From NCBI RefSeq assembly GCF_024763615.1, contig NC_077222.1:96753417-96817416 (forward strand): a DNA stretch of 64,000 nucleotides. The letters run 5' to 3'. Position numbers and translations under genes: made by a program. A model generated the notes under the pieces. It was not told where the DNA came from. It saw only the letters and a program-made list of their open reading frames with translations, and made no database searches. This DNA is from Phlebotomus papatasi. Taxonomy: Eukaryota; Arthropoda; Insecta; Diptera; Psychodidae. This document shows, in pieces, positions 10,873 to 24,200 of this stretch. Position 1 is the first letter of the stretch, and each line of letters begins with the position of its first letter.

Positions 10873-12866
10873 CTACAACGTGCTAAAATCAATTTTTCGT
10901 CCCAAAATATGCATTTTTTCAAACTGCCTGTTTCAGAATTTTCTCCTGTTGTTCTTGGTTTAACTGAAATACGAAAATAGAAAATATTTTTAATTTTTTC
11001 TTACAAAATTTACAGATTTTCCACCCATTAAGGAGTGCTGGGACAAGGCGCTTGGTTCACCATTTTGTAATACATTTTTTTTTCGAAAAAAAATTTACAC
11101 ATTTTAAATATGTTTAAACATTCACTAAAAATTTCACGAATTGTGATCAGTTTCTTTTCTTCTAAAAAAAAACATCACGAAAAAGCCAATTTTTGGCTTC
11201 CTAAATCAGGCTCTCCCCTTAATTGTAAACTTAAAACGTCATTTGAAAAGATCACCCCCTATAAAATAAACCGTAAAATTGAAATCTTTTAAGTTTATAC
11301 GAAAACTATTTAAATTTTAAAGTTTTAATGTATTTTACATTATGTAAAGAAATTGAATAAAAAAGGGGGTGGCAAAACGCCTCAAGCTTTGTGAGGTGCT
11401 CGAACTCGTACCATTCACTATGGTAAAAATAAGAAGATCGTTTTGATCCTTTTGCAATGGATGGATCATATTTAAAATTTAAAATGCTGATTTGTCATGA
11501 GAATACAGTTCTGTCTCTTTATATGCACACTCTCTATTAGCACAGCTTTTGTGTCGGTTGCATTCAAAATCAATTTGTTTACATTTTGACAAAGTAATAA
11601 AGAAAATTATTTTCTTGGTAACAAATTTTTCTCGTTTTTAATTATCTTAATTTTATTTTTTCTGTCTCATATTATAGTTAAAATAACACGGGGAATTCTA
11701 GAACAATAAAAAAATAATAATGTTTTAAAAGAAAGAAAAAAACCGTTGGGAATTTCAAAAAAAGTTGTGCATATTCAGAGAGAGAACTGTCAAAAAAAGT
11801 ACCCAAACTGTGCATATAGCGAGACAGCACTGTACATGTTTTGTCGTAAACGTATTATTCCGAGCATGGTTTTCTCATCTAAACAAACACTAAAGATGAC
11901 TTTTCATTGTTTTTATTATTTATTATCGTGTTGAAAAATCGACATTTTTCGAATGATCCCCGGTGATCCATTTATTTTTACCAGTGTTCCCACAAAATAG
12001 TTATAAGAGTAGAAAAATTTATTTAACAACGAAAACTACTTATCGTTTCGTAACCAGTTTATTGCCGATTCATTACCGATTTATAAGGGATTGGAATCGG
12101 TTTAGACTTGTCAGGAATTCCAACATGATACTATTCGGTTGAAAATTATGCTCTCTAGAACCTGTTCAACCTTCGATTTTCGTATAAGGACGAAAAATTA
12201 CACGATGCGTATTCGAGCAATCCCAAAAACAAAAACATTGGTTTGTAGATGGAGTACTACACATTTTGAGTAGTGTTATATAAATTTTAAATAAAAAGTG
12301 TGGATAGTATAAATAAATGTCTAGTAGTACACAAAAATATATATTTTTGTAAATGTACTGGTAATTAACCGATAATTAATTTTTATACGAAATTTAAGTA
12401 TTATGCTCCTAAGGTATATTTTGAGTAATATTTTGATTGATTTATAAATCGGTTCAAATCGGCTGAGAACCGGAAATAGTAAATTATGCGTAATTTACAT
12501 CCATATTGAAGCAAATTCTCTACGCTTGTGTAGAAAAAACTCTTCAATATGGACATAAATTTGTTTAGTGTGTAGAGGTCATAAGTTACGAGTTCGAGCA
12601 TTCCGCAAAGCCTGCCGCCCCTTTTTAATGGAATATTATAGCAAGATTGCGCTAAAAGTTTTACACAGAAATTTTAACTTTATGTCGATTTTAATAATAT
12701 ATTTTCTATTAATCCTTTTTCTGATTTGAGTTCTGGGTTATTAATTCTTTTCTTAGACAGTCACACTATACAAATTAATGGTATTCGAAAAAATTTAAAT
12801 GTAGAGAATTTAAAGTCAGTGATTGTTTAGACGGTTGGTTGCAATCTTTTCTCCGCAGTCCATTAA
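10873..12866. other. Intergenic
   Basis: AT-rich, no gene supported. The repeat tied to the AACCGGTT family occupies about 12000-12180 and 12380-12625, and a related tail phrase (GCAAAACGCC...CTCGAACTCG) lies near 11370-11415. Confidence 0.5.
12000..12625. repeat. Dispersed AACCGGTT-rich repeat, reverse copy with breaks
   Basis: About 12000-12180 is the reverse complement of the start of 6040-6826 (GTCAGGAATTCC, CTCTCTAGA), and 12380-12625 is a forward end piece finishing CGAGCATTCCGCAAAGCC. Confidence 0.45.
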
Positions 12867-13388
12867 CCTTTTAAGGACGATTGGAACATCGGTGTCCCAT
12901 AAAGAAAATAATTTTTCCTGACTACCTAAAGTTATTTTTTCTTATGTCTGTACATAATTGTAAAGTAGAAGGTTGAAGGAATCTAGAATATTTTTGCAAG
13001 TCTCTAGCTATTTGCTATGTAGTAAATATTTAGGCTCGAAAGTGGCGAATTTTTAAATTCTCAAATTCATAATAGATTTTATTTTTTTTTTATACTTCCA
13101 ATTTTTTTAAGCAAAATCCTTTTGGCAATATAAACTACAATACTCATACGTAATATTTTTCATTAAAGCGAAAAATATTATTCATTGGTATTGTCAGAAA
13201 AATTACTTAAATTTTTGGGCTACTTTTGGGCTATTTTTGTCCCTATCGTTCATAGAAGCACAAAATACACCGAATCAGACACTGTTGGTCTTTCCAAGGT
13301 TAGATGTAATACTTATCACTGATTATGTTTCCCAGTTTAATTTTTATTGTTGATTTTTCAGTCCGTAAAACATCTCGTCGTTAAAGGG
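12867..13388 (+). mobile_element. TTAA-type (piggyBac-like) MITE, copy 1
   Basis: Flanked by TTAA on both sides (12863-12866, 13389-13392). Ends CCTTTTAAGGACGA and TCGTCGTTAAAGGG are inverted. 522 bp with no transposase. A second copy, at 29896-30634, has another element inserted; a degenerate reverse copy lies at about 17104-17440. TTAA duplications are the hallmark of piggyBac-type insertion. Confidence 0.8.
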
Positions 13389-14990
13389 TTAACAGATTTT
13401 TTAATTTATACTTTTTTAATTTTCAAATGTTAAAACATATTTCTCCTTTAATTAATTTAATCAATAAACAGATTTTAATTTAAATATAATGCCAAATGAT
13501 TAAAAGCCACAAAACACACATTCGCGAAAATTTGTGTAAATTTAATTAAGATTTTAATGAGCAGGTATGATACCAAGGTTATGAAACGCAGACTTTAATT
13601 CTTCTTAGCTTTTGTCTTATTCGCAAATCTACTTCGCAGTAGACGATTTCAAAGAAGTTAAATAGTCCAAAAAATTATTTTAAACATATCTAGAAAGCAA
13701 ATAACACGTTGGTAAAACGTTTATATATACAATACAATGAACTTTAAACACGTGTATATATGTTTGACATTTTTCGACGATATTTTATTTGTAACACTAA
13801 TTTTAAAAATATACTTACGAAATTTTAATATTTTGGCATTCAATTTTCCTTGTTTCGTATTTTGTACAATTTTGTATATAAAATCGAAAATATTCACTGA
13901 TTATAAAAATTTAAATTTAAATTTAAATTTAAATGATCAAGCAACGTCCACTAAAATATAATTTTAAGCTATTTAAAATTCCGGAAAATCATTCTTTTCT
14001 TGGCAAATCTCTGAAAAAGAGGATTGTGCTTAAATTGTACTATCGACAGAGATTTAATATGCTGATGTGTAATAGAGAGAACAATGGCATTGTTCCACTG
14101 TAAATAAGGGATTTCTTTATTGCAAAAGCTTACAAAAGACCTTCAGTGAAAGCATCCAAAGACTCCAATGAGCTTTCTCAGTGGGACGTTTTCTCATGGA
14201 GTTTGTCAGTACAGAGATAAGCTTGGTGTTAAATTTATCTTAGAGCCCTAATCGAGTTAAATTGGCCGTAATACGCAGCTTAATAGACCTTGGTGTGATG
14301 TTGTTCAGACCTTGAACTTCCTGACTTGCATCTGTGCGATTGTAATTTCACAAAATATTTATCCACATCACAAGATTTCCCGAACACGCGAGTCACCTAA
14401 GAGTATTAGTGGCACATGTAGGAAAATCTGTGACGTAAGGAATCGTCAGTCAATGGATTATAGCTTGAGACAGTAGTGTTGATATGCGGGAAGTCATATT
14501 TCCCCTTGGCTTGAGTGTTGTCCAAGGAGACACTAACAGAATGATGGAAAAATGAGTATAAGCTTCTAAGAAAATAGACGACTCGTGAAACATTTTTCTC
14601 AACCATTCTCTCTGTTGCTCTGTGGGCATAAATCACTAGTTGGAGAGAACTTAATCTTTCACCTGGTTGATGTGAAGAGGCACACAATCTCAAAGAATCA
14701 CACACGAAAAGTTAAATATTTTTGTTATCTTATGCTCTCTTCCTCTTTCAAGATTTTCCCACTTGAGCCATCATTGGAAGAGCATTTCCCAACGTCTTTA
14801 TTCTGAAAAGGAGCTAAAGTTTTTCTTTAGCGCCACAAAAACCTCCACCCACTGAACCATTTTTCTGGCTTCTTCTTCAGATACTTGAGGAGTGCTATAC
14901 ACGCAGAAAATCCTTGCACGAGTGACTGGGAGCAAGAGGAAAAGTTTTCACCATTAGACACGATAAGGCGAACACGATTGGAGCACACAA
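13389..14990. other. Upstream region of the transporter gene
   Basis: No gene supported. A run of ATTTAAATTT units lies at 13909-13934. The region 14480-14990 is less AT-rich and probably contains the promoter and 5' UTR of the transporter. A pyrimidine tract plus CAG at about 14868-14879 could be the acceptor of a 5' UTR exon, but no TATA box is convincing. Confidence 0.4.
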
Positions 14991-15223
14991 ATGGCGGAAG
15001 CTGAAGATGCTGTCTTCGATAGGATCATGGTCATGGTTGGGGACAGGGGAGCTTTCCAGAAGCGCTTCAACTACCTCTTCAACGTTGGACAGATTATATT
15101 CGCCTCGATGGCCGCCATGAACATTATCTTAGCCCTCAGTGTTCCAGATCATTTTTGCCATGTGCCCGGTCGCGAAAATACCAATTTAACACTAGAAGAA
15201 TGGAAACGAATAGTTCTGCCCAG
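14991..15223 (+). CDS. Transporter exon 1
   Basis: Encodes MAEAEDAVFDRIMVMVGDRG and TM1, then the first part of the extracellular loop with HVPGREN. Ends CCCAG before GTAAAC, leaving two bases of a split Arg codon. Confidence 0.92.
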
Positions 15224-18200
15224 GTAAACTAGAAAATTTCATATACAAACATTTTACGGATACCTTTAAACATTTAAATTTAAACATTTTACAGATAGGG
15301 TAGGAGAACTATTCAAAGCCATGCCCCATTAGATGCAACTGCTAATAAAGTTGTCTATCTTTTCAATACTTTTGCCACTTTAGCATTCCAAGATCAGAGT
15401 ATTTAATTAGAATTTTGTAATGAACCTATAAAATTGTCAAATATTTAAAGAAAAATATCAATTTATCAGGAGTGTCATTAAATGAAGCAGAGCATTGAAC
15501 ATTTCATCTACCTCCATAAAGAGCAGTATTTCGAATAGTACCGCGCGCCCCATTGGGTCTCTTGAGAAATCCCCTCTAGTTTCTTTTTTAAGTTAATTAT
15601 CTGAAAAATGTTTCGAATAAATTAGAAACAGAAAAGAGTAAGATACTTAACTTTCGAATAAAACCCGATTTAGATAGATAAATAATATATCGTTTTATAT
15701 TTCCTATAAATATAAAGGTTTAGCATTTAATTCTCTAAAGCTCGGATTTTCGAAAATACTCGAAAATGCGCAAAGCTTTTCGGATAAATTTTATGTAGGG
15801 GAAAGCGCGGTCCCTTAAGACAACACAATTTTTTTTCTATGCTCTTAATGCATTTCACCCATAGCTCTTTTTGTAAATTTGAGGTATTATACCAACTATT
15901 AAAATATAATATTATAATGGGCCAAAATAATTTAAAACATATTGAAAAAATGAATTATTCGAAGCTTGAGTCCTAGAATTTAAGGTTTCTGCATAGAGTC
16001 TTCTGCCTAGAGTCCTAGAATTTAAGGTTTCTGCATAGAATGTAACCACCTTTTATACTACTTTAAGTAGACTTACGATAGTCTTATTTGGAGGTCACGA
16101 TTTGTGAAATGAAATTTGTACACCTTTCCTTATAGGAAAATAGATTAATGAGACAATGTCATATACTACTCAATAAATTTTAATATCTTGATGAAATTGC
16201 CAATAGGTATACCCTGTCACACAGGTGTCCCTTCGACCCTACTTTCAATATTTCTGTATTTGTTTTTGACTCCCATTTGATTCGTATGGTAGGCCCCCTT
16301 TGTACCCCTTTTGGTACAAAGGGGGCAAATGCGGCAGCCATCGCACAAAGAGCTTTTTCATAACTAAAACAGGCAAAAGCACGGTACCTTCGGATGACTC
16401 AAGCTTCGTACAACTTATTTTTTTCTTACTGTAATGGATTAGACTTAGATACATAATTCTATTCAGCAAACTTGAGGCATACGACTAGGTATTGAGATAT
16501 AATATTATAATGGATAAAATTTATTAAATAAATATTGAAGAAATCAATTGTTCGAAACTTGGATCTTCCGAAGATAGCGCACATCCCCTATCCTGTAGGA
16601 CCGGCTTCAGACCTAAGGTTTAACCCAGTTGTCGATGATTTCGGCATTCAAAATAGCAACCAATTTTATTGTCTTTTAAAAATTTAATGGATCACTTGCC
16701 CATATTGTCCAATCTTAAGTGATAATTTTCCAAAAAATCTCGATTGATAAGAAATTAGAGAAGTTAAACTACATGCCTAAGCCTTAGGTCTGAAGCCCTT
16801 ATAGGATGTTAAACAAATGGTCATATGACAACTTTGTGATCTTATAGCCAACTCGCTTAATTTTACTTTAATGATCGGTTAACACAATATCACTGATTTT
16901 TTAACATTTTCTGAAATATTTATGTCTTTTGGATGTCCAGATCATTCAGCGCCACTTTTGTTGCTTTGGTTAAACGAAAGCCAATTCCTAATCATCCTTA
17001 TTAACGGGGAAGAGTCTGGATAATACTGAGATTCCCTTCTTGCGTGTCAAGCATACTACGTGTGAATAGTGTTTAGTAAAAAACGAACTTCAGAATTTTT
17101 CATTTTAACCCTTTAAGGACGAAACACTTTGCGGACCGAAAATCAACAATAAAAATTAAACCGATTAACAAAATTTGTGAAACGTCTTACATCTAACTTT
17201 GAAAAGTCCAACAGAGTCTGATTCGGTGTATTTCCTGTCTCAATGAACGCAGAGGCAGCCAAAATCTTGAAAGCCAAAATCACGAAAGTCAAAATCCCGA
17301 ACCCTGAAATCCCGAAATTTGAACTTAAATATTTATTATATAGCAAATATTTGGAGATTTCAAAAGTATCATAGATTCCTACAATATTCCAGATTGCGAT
17401 TGTGAAATAATAAAAAAAAACTTTAGATCAGTGATAAAAATTTTTTTTTGTGGAGGACCAGTGACCAAATCATTCTTAAAAGATTATGTCATCAATTTCG
17501 TAGTGTCAGAGTTCATTTTGATATTTAAACTGATCGGGTATGCTTAAAGCGACTAGATTTTATTTTTTCTGCATTTTTTCAATTGCAAACAAAATGATAT
17601 ACATAAAGAAAACTTTATAAATATTATCATACCAGTTACAAAAAAAAAAAAACAGTTGTAAAACTTTTAATACAGAATAATAACAGTTTTAATAATAATC
17701 AAAATCCGATTCTTTTCTACTTTTGAAGCGAGAGTCTATCAAGCATATAATGTGGGGTATTTTCACGTATATTTGAACTTAGAAAATAATCTTAATTCTT
17801 CAAGTAATTAATTAAAATTAAAGATTTGCTCTACAAAATTTAATTAGATATTGAAAACCAAAAAAAAAATTATAGGGTGAAAGGAACACCTATTGACACT
17901 TTGAGTAGTCGTGTCACGGCCTATTGATACCCAATTTTATACCATTTGGAATATGAAACTTGAACACATAACCTTATCACATCAGAAAACGTAGACTAAG
18001 GGATAAACGTAATATTATTTATATTTTATTAGATACTTTAAATAAATTTCACGATTTTCACAAAAGTGACAATAGGGGTTCCTTGTCAAAGAGGTGTTCC
18101 TTCGACCCTAATATGAAAAATTTATTTTCATGTTACAAAAGGGTTATGAAAAAATTAAATACATGAATATGTCCGGCCTTCTCTTATATATCATATTAAT

Positions 18201-21200
18201 TTTGTTAAATTGATTTTTTTACTGATCATTTAGAATTTCACACAGACATATTTATGTCCCTAATTAAAAGAATTAGAAGAATTGAATTTTTACAAAAATG
18301 ACTATCATTTAGGAATTTAAGTAATCTAAATCAATTGACCTAATTGTTCATTCGGCTTATTTACATTTTCAGTTTCAATTTCGAAGGTTAATTTCTTAAC
18401 TTCACAGGCAATCAATTAGATCATTGTGATCATTTTCAAACTCTTGAGCTTAATGACAATCCCAAGTATCTCCTCTTAACCTTTCATTTCTGGAAAAATC
18501 TGTACATGTTGCAATAATCTTTGGATGCTTTTAGAGATTAGAGCATTATCGCAGTATCTTGACATGGTTAAATAATTTGAACAATATCAACAGTCGTTAT
18601 TTACTGCATTTATCTATATTTAATTAAGACTTATTTATAGAAAGATGCACTGTACAGCATGTGATGAAAACGAAATATTTCACTTCTGGCAGTAAAGATT
18701 TTCTTTCAAAATTCCCTTGAGCAGGTTTCCTGGTAATTTCCTGGATGAATAACAATTCCATGTGATGTTGGTATCACCCTCAGGTTGTTTTAAGCATCCC
18801 ATACGCCTGAGGATGAGACCGATGTCGTATTAATTCCCGTAGAATATCAAAATAGAGACTATGTTTGGTGTACAATGTCTAACAAGGATTCCACTCATTC
18901 CAGGGAGTACGACAATCGAGGAATGGAGGTGCTGAGCTCATGCAAGATGTACAATGTTACTGGTGCCGATGTCCAAGAAATCTGGACAAATACCACGAAG
19001 CCGGAAGAGGTTTTCAATGAGACAATTAGTACGTATATTAGGTGAGATTCTTAACAATCTCACCTACTATAATCCTAACAAAATTTCATGTCGTCCGATC
19101 GACCTCAAATTTGGCCAAAATGTGTTTCGCCACTTCCTGATTCCGAATATATATGTGGCTAAGTTACGTTCCCGGCCGGCCGGCCGGCCGGCCGGCCGCT
19201 CTTTGGAGCTTAATAGCTCCTAAACTAAAAAAGATATCGACTTGCGGTTTTCGGCAAAGGTTATATATCGGGTGAAAATTGCAACTTGGTGCATAGACCC
19301 CCCACCCCCCACCCCTCCTTCCGCCATTTTGAAGACCCCCCTTTTTTTGTTTTCTCAATAGCTCCTCCCCTATGGCATTCAGCGGACTCAAATTTTAGTA
19401 TGTTATAGCTGGGCCTTAGAGCTTTCCATCAATACCAAACTTAAGGTCCCCCGACCCCCCTGACCCGAGCTATAAGGGTCCAAAAAAAATTTCTTAAAAT
19501 GGCCATTACTCCGGTTCTAATTGTCAGAATTTAAAAAGTGAGGGCTTTTTGGAAAGCTCTCGTGAAATGCCACTTCCCCTTCTAACATCGCAAGTTCATA
19601 AAACCACCGCTAGGGGCGCTTTTTTTAAAAAGAAAATTTTTAAATCTTAAAAGTTAAATAACTCAAAAATTCCATTGTGCATCGGGCTGAAAATTTAGTA
19701 TGTTGTAGCCGTTGATTATACCTATCAAACAAAAAAAACCTTAAGTCGATCTAAAACCCCTGACCCGAGCTATAAGGGGTCAAAGTTCGAACATTGACCG
19801 GCCTCTATCTCCGGTTCTAATTAACATAGCGACCTAAATTTTACCTTTTTGGTTTCGTCTCGATGAGCACTTTCAGATGGAAGTTCAAAAAGTCACCATA
19901 GGTGGCGCTGTGATAGCGTCAAAATTCATCGAAATTCAAAGTCACTTTTCTCAAAAACGGCATTGTGCAAGTTAATGAAATTTTAGTATGTTGTAGTCCA
20001 GTCTAGGACGTTTCCAAAATGGTGCGTATGCGCGCTGTGGTTTCAATAGAACCGGAGATATGAGGGGTCAAAGTTCACGAAATTCAAAAAATCATATCTC
20101 CGGTTCTATGTGACCGATTTTGATGAATGAGGGCTTAAACGAAAGATCTCACCAAATGCTACAACTTTCTAGAATATTTGAACTTCGTGGGACCAACACC
20201 AGGGGCGCCACAGTCGAAAAACCAATTTCAATATCACATAACCTCAATTATCTCGACTGTCGCTGAATCGATTTTGATGATTACTTCGACATAATTGTAG
20301 AGGACATTTGTCTCTACATTTCGTCCATACATCATTTTCCACTCAGACTACGCTATCACTCCGATTTTGCCGTTTAAGTGTGAAAAAATTGATTTTTCCA
20401 ATAATAACGCTTTGAAATCACTCAGATGCCAATTTGACTGCCTCTACTCCACCAAGACACTTAAAATAGGGGTTTAAATGGAAAGTCTCGCAAAATACAA
20501 CAATTCTTTGATATAGTTGAAGTTCAACAAATGACTACTTGGGGCACTCTGGATGAAAAAAACGAGTTCAGAAACAAAAAACCTCGCTTATCTTGGCTTC
20601 TGAATAATCGATGAGTTCAAGTTCTACGGCAAAATTATAGAGAACATTCTGGTCTACATTTCACCCATATAACACTTTTCTGTCAGTTCATCCAAATCCT
20701 TGATATTTTGGTTTATATACAAAATTTGTATAATTTCACGAATTTGATTCAAGATAACTGAATGGCGTCTCCCAACTTCAGCTCCAAATCGAATTTGCAT
20801 GCACTCCGAGTTAGCTCACGTTAAGAATCTCACCTACATAAGCCGGTTAGGATTATCTGTCCCTTTGTACACAATTTCCATATTAATTTTCTCACTGTGG
20901 CCATTGCTGAAGATTCTGTATATGCTCAAGCAGTTCAAATATCTGCTTGGTTGGGTAACACCCTCAACTCAAGTGCACAAGATACCAAGGGTAATGAGAA
21001 TACGATTAGAAAATCGATTAGAGCAACATCAATAGAAATTTGCCAGCACTTCCCCATTCAGGCTACTTCTTCAGGCTGTTGCAGAACACAAACACACCAT
21101 GGCAAATATCCCAAATATCATTAGATTGATGTCCACAGATAATACTCCGGAAGTGCTGACAAGCCCATTGAGGGAGCAATCTCCAGTACTTATCTTAATT

Positions 21201-24200
21201 TTGCATCAGAATAGTGCAGACCCGATAAAACGATTTATAGTACTTTAAATGCAAACTCTTTTCTTTACCCAAAAACCAAGAAAAAAACTAAAATTAAAAT
21301 ATTAAAATTACCCAAAATCCAATTTGCAAGGACGAACAAATCTAACAAATGTATTCAAAGATCAAATGCTGCAAAAGAATATCCATTTATTCCACAAGAA
21401 TTTCTCAATGAAAGAGGGAAAGGACACTTTTTCCACTCAAGAACTTGGACGACTTTACCTCCTTCTTATTCTATTTTTCTTCTTTTTCCTTGATATTTGC
21501 ATGAATTCCATTTAAACATTTTCCGCCGAATGATTTTCGATTCTTTCCTTCAAATGGTGAGGGTTTTGTCGGGATTTCTCCTCTTTGGACAAAAAGGGAG
21601 TTTTCCACAAGTCGCCTGAGAGTGAAAAGTGTCCTGTGCACACCTCCCCCTACCATTTGGTTTTTAACAAATGTACATGGGAAGTCTGGAATTTGTAGAG
21701 TATTTTACAGCAAATCTGACCTTTTGCCTTTGTCATCACTGCAAACATTTTCTCCTTCTCGCACCATTGCACGTGTAATAAAATGTGGATTTTTGGAATT
21801 TTAAAATGAAAATCGGACTGAATCGTGTTGGGGCTTTTCACCCTTTCATCTCACCCCGATAAGCATGAAATACTTAAATATCTGCAATACAAATCTCAAA
21901 GAGGGTGTGTACTATCCTCATTTTAGGGTTTGGATTACTTGAAAATTTTCAAATGTTAATTGGATACGTTGCAACGGTCGCAAATAAGGGCCTTATCTTT
22001 ATATTATGTTCATTACTTACGAATTTAAATATTGGATTGCAATTTAATAAGATTTTGTTATACGTTAAGATGACAATTTAGGACAGAATCACATTTACAA
22101 TAAAATGCTCGCCGTAGCCTCACCGTATTTCGTTAACTTACGCATTTTCATTGCAATTCTTACGCAAATTTTCCATTACGATATTACCTTATCTCATACT
22201 CGGTGGAACTAGGTGAAAATAATATAAGAAAATTGAAAAAATAAAACGAAAATTCCATAAACGGTGAGCAAAAAAAACTGCAAGAGAAATTAATAGTACA
22301 ATTTTTTTGGTCATCGTTTATCGAATTTTCGTTTTCTTATATTATTTTCATATAGTGCCACCGAGTATGAGATAAGGTAATACGGTAATCGAGAATTTGC
22401 GTAAGAATTGCAATGAAAATGCGTAAATTAACGAAATACGGTGAGCATTTTACTGTCAATGTGATTCTGCCCTTAAACGAAATGAAGGAAATGCTTTAAT
22501 TATCGTTTTTCCTCAGAACAAATATAAAATCAAAAAATTTTCATTAGACGGGTCATAATATACAGAAAATCATGTTTAATTAAAAGATAAGTCGATATAT
22601 TTTATCATATGGTTTTGGGATTACAATAAATGAATGGAAAAAGGTCTAATAATAAGTATTTTACGAAAAATATGGTGCTACTTTAATACAAAAAAAAGGA
22701 ATAGGTTTTTAGCGCTTTTCTGTTCACAAGTGCTTCTGTATTATCGACTTTTCTTTATGTTGATTCCTGTCTAGACTGTTATCAAAGAGTCGTGACAGGA
22801 ACCAATACAAAGAAAAGTCGATAGTGCAGACGCACTTGTGAACAGAAAAGCGCTAAAAAACATATTCATTTTTTATTGAAGTAGCACATTATGTATGATA
22901 ATACATTTGATACATTTAGTGCATATAGATATTGCACTGTCTCTCTCTGTCGATGATATTTTAGAGAATTACACTTATCGTCGAGAAGAAAATACTAGTA
23001 ATTTGTACAAAAATAAATAGGACAAAAAACAAACGAGCAGTAAAAATTCAAAATGCGCAGTAAAATATCTAATTATGGTCAGTAAAAAACTTAAATCTTT
23101 ACAAAAAGAGTTTAATTTATATATTTAACATTTAAAATTGTTCCAGATAGAATGAAAAGACCTTTATTTCCCTTTGCCAAAATTTGGACGATAATATCAA
23201 TGTTTCAAATTTTTTTGTTACTTCTCAATTTTAACTTTTTACTGCTCATTTATACAATGCCAATAAATAGTAGGGTAGGGTGGAGCAGTTTACCTACCAT
23301 GTTCAAATTAACTATGTTCGATTAATTTCTCTTGGGTACTGACTATGTGAAAATATAAAGAACATTTGCTAAATAAATACCTAGTTTTAGTCTTAAAAAT
23401 GGTTATTTTCGTAAGTAATTCATGCGTGAAACTACCGCACCCTCCCCTACCTAGTTTATTTGATTCATTCTAAAATTGAATCGAGTGCTCAACATGTTCG
23501 GAAATGTTTTGCTTTGATATTTCTTAGGATAAACATTTCGCAAATTCATATTTTCTTATTTTCTCGCCTTTTTAAAACTTATCCAATTTTTTATTTTGGA
23601 TTCAGTTGGTTTTTCACTAAACAAATTTAATCAAAACTCTAGGAAATTGCTGCCTTTTCTAGAAGTTGTTTTAAATTGAAATTAATTAAAATCTGTGATC
23701 GAATTAAAGAGAAGAAAATTTTAGTAAAATGTTAAATGTTACAGAAGAAGAAATGCATACAAACGGGCCGCAATTATCAGAAACAGAATTCCCAGAGCTG
23801 ACATTCTGAGTGAGAAACAAACTTCGGCGTATCTAAAAAATAATTGTTTTATGACTTTTTTCTCAATTATTAAGAATCCAAAGATTTGTTAATACCAATT
23901 TTAATACTAGGTTAATTTTATTGGATCGTGTTCATAAGATTTGGTAACTTAAAAATAAAAAAAAATTCTAAGAAATCATATTTTATTTATTTTTTAATAA
24001 ATAAACGCTCTTGTCTTTAACACTAAACTGGATTATCAATTAAAAGTTCAATTCTACGACAATAAGATAGAAAAATAATTAAGATGAATGTTTTTAGTGT
24101 TAAAATATTGATTTCTAATTTCAATAATTTTTTTTGAAGTATTTCCAAAATTCTTAAAATAATTTCAAGGTTTAACCCTTTAGCGACGAGAAGGACCAAC

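Larger units (their letters stand above)
15224..18903 (+). other. Transporter intron 1 (3.7 kb)
   Basis: No other gene seen. It contains element remnants at about 15796-16003, about 16140-16241, 16371-16590, 16602-16798, about 17104-17440 and 17873-18110. A direct repeat of about 35 bp (CCTAGAATTTAAGGTTTCTG core) lies at 15971-16040. Confidence 0.7.

Noticed and set aside
14406..14806. Overlapping frames upstream of the transporter
   Set aside because: No domain, both strands open over the same stretch; most likely promoter/5' UTR sequence.
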